DNA from: DATKCA01 sp035544675
GTDB taxonomy: Bacteria; Acidobacteriota; Thermoanaerobaculia; Gp7-AA8
Assembly (NCBI GenBank): GCA_035544675.1
Contig: DATKCA010000217.1
Location: forward strand, 1 to 63,811
Reading direction: 5' to 3'
DNA length: 63,811 nt
Shown: piece by piece, positions 57,580 through 63,811 of the stretch
Layout of the letters: each line of letters starts with the position of its first letter
Position numbering within the stretch: the first letter of the stretch is position 1
The notes under the pieces: generated by a model
The model's database searches: none
What the model was told of the DNA's origin: nothing
What the model saw: the letters and a program-made list of their open reading frames with translations, nothing else
Translations under genes and position numbers: made by a program

Positions 57580-58599
57580 TCAGTTCTGCAACCGGCGTAC
57601 CGTCAGGCGGCCATTTTCCCAGAAGGCGAGCCCGCCGGAGACGATGGCGAACCCGCCCGGCGCGACTCCGCCGGCGATCGCCGTAGGTTTCGATTTGTCA
57701 ATGCGATAGACAGTGCCTGTCGAGGTGTCGTAGGCGGCCGTGAGGCCGTGAGCGGTCACCACTCGGTCCACTCCTGTCGAAAACCCGGGGTCTGGGCCGG
57801 GACGGAAGCCGAGCCCGATGAAGCCGCGGACGAATCCGCGAGCGAACGCCGCGGCCTGCGACTGCCGTCCCTCGACCGACCAGATGCGCTTCGAGGAGGG
57901 ATCGGCCACGGCGAGCCGCGCCGGCGACAGCGCGCTGCTCTCGCGGACCACGCTGATGTCGACCGGGACCGCGCCGGTCCGAACCTCGCCTGTCGTCTCG
58001 AAGGATGACAGCGAGAACGTCCTCACGACCCCTTCGTCGGGATACACGAGATAACCGCTGTTCCGATCGACTTCCAGATCGGAGGCTCCAGCCGCGACGG
58101 CGACGCGCCGGGTCACCGTAAACGGGTCGAGCGAGACCTCCTGCACCGATCCTTCACGCCGCGAATAGACGATGAGCTTCCCGGCCCGCTCGCGCATGAA
58201 GGCCGGATCGGCGGCGACGGCGAGCGACGACTTGGAGCCGTCGGATGCGAATCGCTGCAGCGTCGCCGCGTCGCGCGCGAGGACAAAGAGGGTTGGCCCG
58301 GAGAAGAGACCGTCGATCGGTGACTCCAGCGTCTGGATGGACTTCGACTGGCCGGTCCTGATGTCGATGATGCGCGCCTCGTTGGACCAGGTGTCCAGCA
58401 AGGCCACGACACCATCGCCGGCAACGATCCTCGACGGATGACGGACGCCTTCGAACGAAGCCACGACACGCGACGCCGTCGCGTCGTAGACGTCGAGCCG
58501 TCCTTCGCGCGCCACGGCGATCCCGCCATCGATCTCCGCCACGATCTGCGCCTGCGCCGACGCCGCGGCGAGCAACACCATGACGATCCATCGCTTCAT
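57580..58599 (-). CDS. Secreted beta-propeller-like protein
   Basis: 339 residues. Sec signal (IVMVLLAAASAQA), then regularly spaced four-strand blades (GGIAVAREGRLDVYDATASRVVASFEGVRHP; GDGVVALLDTWSNEARIIDIRTGQ; GPTLFVLARDAATLQRFASDGS; YPDEGVVRTFSLSSFETTGEV), i.e. a probable six- or seven-bladed propeller. No enzyme motif. Member of the six-gene operon, starting 4 nt inside the preceding gene and 7 nt before the zinc-ribbon gene. Confidence 0.85.
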   Translation of the reverse strand: MKRWIVMVLLAAASAQAQIVAEIDGGIAVAREGRLDVYDATASRVVASFEGVRHPSRIVAGDGVVALLDTWSNEARIIDIRTGQSKSIQTLESPIDGLFSGPTLFVLARDAATLQRFASDGSKSSLAVAADPAFMRERAGKLIVYSRREGSVQEVSLDPFTVTRRVAVAAGASDLEVDRNSGYLVYPDEGVVRTFSLSSFETTGEVRTGAVPVDISVVRESSALSPARLAVADPSSKRIWSVEGRQSQAAAFARGFVRGFIGLGFRPGPDPGFSTGVDRVVTAHGLTAAYDTSTGTVYRIDKSKPTAIAGGVAPGGFAIVSGGLAFWENGRLTVRRLQN

Positions 58600-60044
58600 G
58601 GCGCATTCTCCAGCCGCAGAGGCTCGAGGAGCAGCCCGTCCGCTCCGGCCACCGCCGTGGCGCCGAGGATCCGGTAGGTGAGGCGGAGCGCAGCGGCGGG
58701 GTCGAACGAGCCGAGGAAGAGCACCGGCTCGGTGAAGCGGAACGGAACGTGGCCGATCGATCCCGACTCGAAGGTCCCGTTCGCGAAGAGGGCGTCGCTC
58801 GTGAACGTGGCATGATCGAGCATCGAACGCTGCTCCGCGGTGAGCCGTTCGTTGCGCACGAGCACGATGAGTCGCCGCAGATCAGCGCTCGACGGAGCGC
58901 CGGTGTGATCAGCGGCGCCTTCGACGAGAAACGGGGGAAGAGCGGCGTCTCCATCCGATTCGCTGCGCAGGAGCCGCAGCGTGTCGTTGTCCGGGAACTC
59001 GACCAGCAGCGCATCGAGCGCTTCCCGTGCCGCCCGCCCCTCGCCGCGCACGCCGTGCACCAGCGCACCCCTCACGCGGCCGCCCAGCGTTGTGGCATCC
59101 ACGCTCGTGGACGGAGTGATCGATCGCTGGTACTCGCGGATGAGCGGCAGCGAAAATGGATTCGCATCGAAAGCGGCGTTGAAGTAGTCATCGCGCCGGG
59201 TCAGCCTGGCCAGAGCAGCGAGTGCCGTGGCGTCATCGGTGCGCGATTCCAGGACGCGCTCGTACTGCGCGCGCGCGGCGGCGGCATCTCCCCGCCGCTC
59301 GGACAACGCCGCCAGTCTCAACTGGGCGCGGTTCTGGAGCGACAGATACGCGGCCGCATCGCCGCGGACCGAGGAGTAGATCTCGAATGACTCGGTGCGG
59401 GCGATGCCGCTGCGCAAGGCGTCGAACGCGCGCCCTCTCAGCGTCGCGGTCACGCCCTCCAGGAGGCTCGCTGCCTCGTCCATCTCCCCGGCCTCGATGA
59501 GCGCCGATGCCAGCGAGTACCGATAGACCGCGACGTCGAGCCGGTTGGCGATGGAGGGCTCTCTCGACAGCTCGTGAGAGGCGATGAACACCGCATTGCG
59601 CGCCGCGCTCACGGCCTTGGCCGGCCTCCGGAGCACGCTCATCGCCGAGGCGTAGACATTCCACGCCTCTGCATTGCGGGCGGAGTAGCGGATCGATTCC
59701 TCGAGCAGCTCGAATGCCTGGCGTTCTTCCCCGAGCTTCGCCGCGGCCAGGCCGCCGAGCGAGGCGGCCCGCGCGTAACGAGTGAGGTCGGACTGGCGCC
59801 GCGATTCCGTTCGCTCCTTCATGGCCGTCTCATGCGCGAGCCGGTACTCCGCGGCCGCCGCCGAGCGCTCGCCGCGGCCCGACCATGCGTCACCGAGATT
59901 CAGGTGGGCGGAGACGAGCGCGGAGAAGGAGCGGGAGCGGGCGGCCTGCTCTCTCATGCGCGTGATCTCGAAGTCCGAGGCGATGCGCTGCTGCGCGATC
60001 GCCGGCGGTCCGAGAAGAAGGAGCAACAGGCAGAGGGTCTTCAT
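58596..60044 (-). CDS. Secreted TPR protein
   Basis: 482 residues. Sec signal (TLCLLLLLLGPPAIA), then alpha-solenoid repeats (FSALVSAHLNLGDAWSGRGERSAAAAEYRLAH; AFELLEESIRYSARNAEAWNVYASAMSVLRRPAKAV; AALSERRGDAAAARAQYERVLESRTDDATALAALARLT). The C-terminal 130 residues look globular (VRGEGRAAREALDALLVEFPDNDTLRLLRSE; a strand-rich end LLLEPLRLENAP). ATG 60044 overlaps the VWA stop as ATGA. Confidence 0.85.
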   Translation of the reverse strand: MKTLCLLLLLLGPPAIAQQRIASDFEITRMREQAARSRSFSALVSAHLNLGDAWSGRGERSAAAAEYRLAHETAMKERTESRRQSDLTRYARAASLGGLAAAKLGEERQAFELLEESIRYSARNAEAWNVYASAMSVLRRPAKAVSAARNAVFIASHELSREPSIANRLDVAVYRYSLASALIEAGEMDEAASLLEGVTATLRGRAFDALRSGIARTESFEIYSSVRGDAAAYLSLQNRAQLRLAALSERRGDAAAARAQYERVLESRTDDATALAALARLTRRDDYFNAAFDANPFSLPLIREYQRSITPSTSVDATTLGGRVRGALVHGVRGEGRAAREALDALLVEFPDNDTLRLLRSESDGDAALPPFLVEGAADHTGAPSSADLRRLIVLVRNERLTAEQRSMLDHATFTSDALFANGTFESGSIGHVPFRFTEPVLFLGSFDPAAALRLTYRILGATAVAGADGLLLEPLRLENAP

Positions 60045-61102
60045 TCGGCGAAGTACCCTCTCCGCGAGTCGGAGATCTCCACTCCGCGCCGCAGCGGCGC
60101 GACGTCGATGGCGCGCCAGCCGGGAGCGGTCCCGGCGCTCTGGTAGACGAGCGTGTAGCGGCTGTTGATGTCCGCGAGGATCTCGCTGACGGCGCGGCCG
60201 ACGCTCAGACGCGTTGCGGACCTGATGGTCCCGCCCGTGTTGCGCGCGGCCTTCTCGAGGAAGCTGCTGCGCGTTCCCAGCACGACGGCGGCCACTACAG
60301 TCTTCGTGCCGCTCACCTTCCGCAGCGCTCCTTCCTCGCTGATCGCGCTGTTCCGGTCGCCGCCGTCGGTGATCACGATTGCGTACGTGCGTCCTCTGGC
60401 CGGCACCGAGCTGACCGCATCGCGAAGCGATGTGCCGCCCGACGCGACGAGCTGCATCGCGGACTCCGCTGCCGGATGCAACGAGTCGATCGCGCGGGGC
60501 CGGCTGACGGTGTGGTTGAAGAGCACGAGCGACGCGGTGTCGCCCGGTCGCAGCATCCCTACCGCCACGTCGACGGCGCGAAGAGCCGCCTCCAGACGGC
60601 CTTCCGCCATGCTCAGCGAGCGATCGACGACGAAAGCGAAGTGCGCCGCGCCTCTGCGCGGTGTGATCTCGCGGATGGTCTGGCGGACGGAGTTCTCGCG
60701 GACGCCGATGTCGGCGGCTGTCACTGTCTTCGAGGACCGGATGCGCAGGGGCACCTCGACCAGATCGACGGCGATGCTCTCTCCCGCCGTCAGCGCGGCC
60801 GTCGTGACGCCGGCCTGCTCGGTCGTGCGATAGCCGTTCGACAGCACCCTGGCCACGATCGTTCTGGCATCCAGGTCGGTGCCGAAGTCGAAGGCGATGC
60901 GGTAAGGAGCCGTCCGGGCCACGCCGGCCAGAGTGCCGTCGACGTAGAACTCGACGCGGTCGACGTTCGTCGCGGTGGTCGTGACTTCGATGGCCTGGGG
61001 GCCGATCACCTGCGACCCATCCAGCGGCGAGAGGAACGCGATCTCGGCCGCGCCGGCCGGCACGACGAGCATGACCGCAATCGCGAAGAGGATCGTCCGC
61101 AT
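60041..61102 (-). CDS. Secreted von Willebrand factor A protein
   Basis: 353 residues. Sec signal (ILFAIAVMLVVPAGAA); an Ig-like domain (about 20-100: IAFLSPLDGSQVIGPQAIEVTTTATNVDRVEFYVDGTLAGVARTAPYRIAFDFG); and a VWA domain (about 130-330) with the MIDAS DRSLSM (D-x-S-x-S), ASLVLFNHTV, GGTSLRDAV and AIVITDGGDRNS. It probably binds a protein or polymer through a metal. First gene of the six-gene operon. ATG 61102 is weakly preceded by a purine-rich stretch (AAGGGGAA). Confidence 0.9.
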   Translation of the reverse strand: MRTILFAIAVMLVVPAGAAEIAFLSPLDGSQVIGPQAIEVTTTATNVDRVEFYVDGTLAGVARTAPYRIAFDFGTDLDARTIVARVLSNGYRTTEQAGVTTAALTAGESIAVDLVEVPLRIRSSKTVTAADIGVRENSVRQTIREITPRRGAAHFAFVVDRSLSMAEGRLEAALRAVDVAVGMLRPGDTASLVLFNHTVSRPRAIDSLHPAAESAMQLVASGGTSLRDAVSSVPARGRTYAIVITDGGDRNSAISEEGALRKVSGTKTVVAAVVLGTRSSFLEKAARNTGGTIRSATRLSVGRAVSEILADINSRYTLVYQSAGTAPGWRAIDVAPLRRGVEISDSRRGYFAE

Positions 61103-61202
61103 GGGAAGGGGAACGGTTTGAGTGCAGTAAGCTATTTCTATTCAGCGATTTGCCCTGTATTGTGGACGGCCGCGTCCGATGGACAGGACGGGAGGAGGAT
61201 CG

Positions 61203-61514
61203 ATGAGTGACAGCCGCTTCGCCGTCTCGGAGGAGAAGGCGCCACGCGAGCTCGCCAGACTGCGCGAGGCCATCGATCACATCGACGAAGTGCTCGTGCG
61301 CCTGCTCAACCAGCGCGCCAAGTACGCCGTCGAAGTCGGACAGATCAAAGGCGTTCTCAGCATGCCCATCTATTCGGCGGAGCGGGAGAAGCAGGTGCTG
61401 GAGAATGTCGAGCGCTGGTCGGATGGCCCGCTCGAGCTGCTGGCGATGCGTCGCCTGTTCGAGCGAATCATCGACGAGTCGCGCCGCGTGGAGCGCGAGG
61501 CATCAGAAAGGTAG
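61203..61514 (+). CDS. Chorismate mutase (AroQ type)
   Basis: A 103-residue helical AroQ-fold enzyme converting chorismate to prephenate. The first helix LARLREAIDHIDEVLVRLLNQRAKYAVEVGQIKG carries the substrate-binding arginine and lysine pattern (R-x(n)-R-x(n)-K), followed by the S-x-x-Y-x-x-x-R-E motif (PIYSAEREKQVLE). ATG 61203 has GGAGGAGG 4-6 nt upstream. Only 6 nt separate it from the DAHP synthase gene. In Bacillus the two activities are fused, so complex formation and allosteric coupling are plausible. Confidence 0.92.
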   Translation: MSDSRFAVSEEKAPRELARLREAIDHIDEVLVRLLNQRAKYAVEVGQIKGVLSMPIYSAEREKQVLENVERWSDGPLELLAMRRLFERIIDESRRVEREASER

Positions 61515-61520
61515 AGCTTC

Positions 61521-62537
61521 ATGGTCATCGTGATGCAGAAAAGCACGGACGAGTCGAAGATCGAGAAGGTCGTTGCCGAGCTCAGCCGGCGCGGGTTCGA
61601 CGTGCACCGCTCCACCGGCTCCGGCCAGACGGTGCTCGGCGTCGTCGGCGACGTGGCCACGCTCGATCAGCGGGAGTTCGAGCTCTTCGACGGTGTGCAG
61701 GAAGTGGTTCGGGTCAGCGAGCCGTACAAGCTCTCCAGCCGGACGTTCCGGCGCGAGGACACGACCATCGACGTGGGCGGGTGCACGATCGGCGGCAAGG
61801 AAGTGATCGTCATGGCCGGGCCGTGCACGATCGAGAACGAGCCGCAGCTCTTCGAGACCGCGCGCGCCGTGGCGCGGGCCGGTGCCAAGGTGCTGCGCGG
61901 CGGCGCGTACAAGCCGCGCACGTCGCCCTACTCGTTCCAGGGGATGGGAGTGGAGGGCCTCAAGCTGCTGAAGGCGGCGGGCCGCGAGTTCGGCCTGGCC
62001 ACGATCTCGGAAGTGATGGAGATCAGCCAGATCGAGGCGATGCTCGACTACGTGGACATCCTGCAGATCGGCGCGCGCAACATGCAGAACTTCAATCTGC
62101 TCGCGGCGGTGGGGCAGGTGAGGAAGCCGATCCTGCTCAAGCGCGGCATGTCAGCCACGGTTCAGGAGTGGCTGCTGGCATCGGAGTACATCATGTCCGG
62201 TGGCAACTACCAGGTCATCCTCTGCGAGCGGGGCATCCGGACCTTCGAGACCTATACGCGCAACACACTGGACATCTCGGCCATCCCGGCCGTGCACAAG
62301 CTCTCGCATCTCCCCATCATCGTCGATCCCTCGCACGCCACGGGACGCCGTGACAAAGTGATGCCGATGGCGCGGGCCAGTGTCGCGGCGGGCGCGGACG
62401 GCCTCCTGATCGAGGTGCACGTCGAGCCGGACAAGGCGCTGTGCGACGGGCCGCAGTCGCTCTATCCGGAACAGTTCGACACGCTGATGGATGAGCTGCG
62501 CATCATCGTTCCGGCCGTGAGGCGGACGCTGGGATAG
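61521..62537 (+). CDS. aroF: 3-deoxy-7-phosphoheptulonate synthase (type I-beta)
   Basis: A 338-residue first enzyme of the shikimate pathway. Residues 1-75 are a ferredoxin-like regulatory domain (IEKVVAELSRRGFDVHRSTGSGQTVLGVVGD), as in Thermotoga DAHP synthase. The barrel shows VMAGPCTIENE (metal Cys), LRGGAYKPRTSPYSFQGMG, LQIGARNMQNFNLL, LLKRGMSAT, LCERGIRTFE and PIIVDPSHATGRRD with the metal His. Allosteric control via the N-terminal domain or the adjacent chorismate mutase is likely. The last 35 bp overlap tyrA. Confidence 0.96.
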   Translation: MVIVMQKSTDESKIEKVVAELSRRGFDVHRSTGSGQTVLGVVGDVATLDQREFELFDGVQEVVRVSEPYKLSSRTFRREDTTIDVGGCTIGGKEVIVMAGPCTIENEPQLFETARAVARAGAKVLRGGAYKPRTSPYSFQGMGVEGLKLLKAAGREFGLATISEVMEISQIEAMLDYVDILQIGARNMQNFNLLAAVGQVRKPILLKRGMSATVQEWLLASEYIMSGGNYQVILCERGIRTFETYTRNTLDISAIPAVHKLSHLPIIVDPSHATGRRDKVMPMARASVAAGADGLLIEVHVEPDKALCDGPQSLYPEQFDTLMDELRIIVPAVRRTLG

Positions 62538-63261
62538 TGCGGTAGAACCGCTGGGCGCGCTCGAACTCCGGCTCGCTCAGCCCGCGCATCGTCACGCAGA
62601 GCTGCTCGATGGCCCGCTCCACGTTGGCGCGGTTGTGCTCGAGCGTCGGCCCCCACAACTCGTGAGAGCTTCCGGAGAGTCGCAGGAGCGAGTGCGCTCC
62701 GCTGCCGACGAACGTCGGATCGGCGCCGGCCAGGATCGACCCCAGAGCGGTGGCGATGACCTGCGGCAGGTGACTGGTGAGCGCCAGAGTCTCGTCATGA
62801 TGAAACGGATCGACGGTCACCGGCTGCGCTCCGCATTCGCGAATGACCTGGCTGATCTGCTCATCGGGGCGATCGATGAACCAGGGCCGGCCTTCGAAGA
62901 GCGCGACGTCAGCGACGGGTAGTCCGCTCTGCTCCGATCCGGCGAAAGGATGTCCGGCCACGAGACGAAGGCGGCCCGCGTGCTCGCGCACCGGCCTCAT
63001 GACGCTGCACGTGGTCGTGACCAGCGCTCGAGAGCTCTGAAGTCGCTCCAGCTGATCGAGGGCGACGTCGATCGGAGTGGCCAGGAGGATCAGTTCGGCC
63101 AGGTCGAATGACTCCGCCTTCTCGTCGGCTGCGCCCGATTGGCGCGCCTCTTCGCTCGAGACTGCCGGGTCGAGAAACCTCACTCGCCAGCCGCGCCGCC
63201 GCAGCGCTTTTCCGATGGATCCGCCGATGAGTCCCAGACCGGCGATGAGTATGTCGCGCAT
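62503..63261 (-). CDS. tyrA: Prephenate dehydrogenase
   Basis: About 252 residues. ILIAGLGLIGGSIGKALRRRG (Rossmann GxGxxG, residues 4-24), LILLATPIDVALDQLE, TTTCSVMRP, VAGHPFAGSEQSG (catalytic His region), FHHDETLALTSHLPQVIATAL, and a helical C-terminal domain typical of TyrA monofunctional enzymes. It makes 4-hydroxyphenylpyruvate. ATG 63261 is preferred: GACAAT (63275-63270) ends 8 nt upstream and the family N-terminus begins here. It is convergent and overlapping with aroF. Confidence 0.94.
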   Translation of the reverse strand: MRDILIAGLGLIGGSIGKALRRRGWRVRFLDPAVSSEEARQSGAADEKAESFDLAELILLATPIDVALDQLERLQSSRALVTTTCSVMRPVREHAGRLRLVAGHPFAGSEQSGLPVADVALFEGRPWFIDRPDEQISQVIRECGAQPVTVDPFHHDETLALTSHLPQVIATALGSILAGADPTFVGSGAHSLLRLSGSSHELWGPTLEHNRANVERAIEQLCVTMRGLSEPEFERAQRFYRTIPASASRPER

Positions 63262-63269
63262 AAGATTGG

Positions 63270-63286
63270 ATTGTCGCACTTACAAT
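63270..63286. promoter_or_regulatory. Divergent leaderless promoter pair for tyrA and the kinase
   Basis: GACAAT (minus, 63275-63270), 8 nt from the tyrA ATG 63261, and TACAAT (plus, 63281-63286), 7 nt from the kinase GTG 63294, lie only 5 bp apart. The 32-bp gap between start codons must hold both -10 boxes, so the -35 regions fall inside the opposite genes. Confidence 0.5.
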
Positions 63287-63293
63287 CACACCC

Positions 63294-63811
<518 letters not shown>

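Noticed and set aside
58596..61280. 894-residue protein covering the TPR and VWA genes
   Set aside because: The upstream part is an out-of-frame shadow of the VWA gene; ATG 60044 with a signal peptide and ATGA overlap marks the real TPR start.

Overview
The window is a dense, high-GC bacterial chromosome segment from a Gram-negative organism: it has a LolC/E-type permease, several lipoproteins, a TonB-like C-terminal domain, PlsC, and PssA/Psd phospholipid synthesis. A 2-oxoacid:ferredoxin oxidoreductase, SelA, an MXAN_5187-like protein, DUF4388/TPR proteins and many exported beta-propeller or TPR proteins suggest Acidobacteriota (perhaps Thermoanaerobaculia) or a neighbouring lineage. That placement is inference; there is no rRNA here. 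I saw no tRNA, rRNA, CRISPR array, prophage or intact insertion sequence.

Layout. 1-8.9 kb: an exported protein and YaeQ (minus), an HExxH membrane protein, a nucleotidyltransferase-like protein, RNase D, TrxB, a 590-residue Rossmann protein, a Tat-signal aminotransferase, then an M23 peptidase (minus). 9.2-16.3 kb: dCMP deaminase, TsaB, RimI; then on minus LolC/E, LysS, an aminotransferase, a TPR lipoprotein and an MXAN_5187-like protein. 16.3-26 kb: SelA against PlsC and a split M16 peptidase pair; KorA-KorB; a PATAN/J/TPR protein. 26-31.8 kb: a large TPR protein, a LolB-like lipoprotein, IspE; a TetR/thioesterase operon with a candidate operator; a Ntn asparaginase. 31.8-41.3 kb: a metalloprotease-propeller protein, DUF1835, hydrolase, RecO, a SirB1-type protein, an AroD-AroE fusion, TrpE and DUF4230. 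41.4-48.4 kb: PurC, an exported protein, an aminotransferase, Bcp, an ASADH-like protein, PssA, Psd, DUF465. 48.5-63.8 kb: an ArnT-like transferase, PAP2, SMC, a serine hydrolase beside a mobile-element remnant, a six-gene envelope operon (TPR, two zinc-ribbon membrane proteins, propeller, TPR, VWA), chorismate mutase, DAHP synthase, TyrA and the start of a Ser/Thr kinase.

Functional links. Aromatic biosynthesis is spread over two sites (AroDE-TrpE, and chorismate mutase-DAHP synthase facing TyrA). Phospholipid synthesis (Psd, PssA, PlsC) and envelope maintenance (LolC/E, M23, M16 pair, LolB-like protein, TPR proteins) are strongly represented. Genes are packed into ATGA/GTGA-overlapped operons, and four convergent pairs overlap tail-to-tail.

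Three signals run across the genes. First, many intergenic gaps hold tandem arrays of 7-bp units. Each gap has its own heptamer, often in two inverted arms, and six arrays begin exactly at the TAG stop codon of the adjoining gene. Second, a TAnnnT -10 box lies 6-11 nt upstream of many start codons, implying leaderless or nearly leaderless mRNAs. Third, the VWA/TPR/propeller/zinc-ribbon operon looks like an uncharacterised envelope system. All calls come from reading the sequence; no database search was run.
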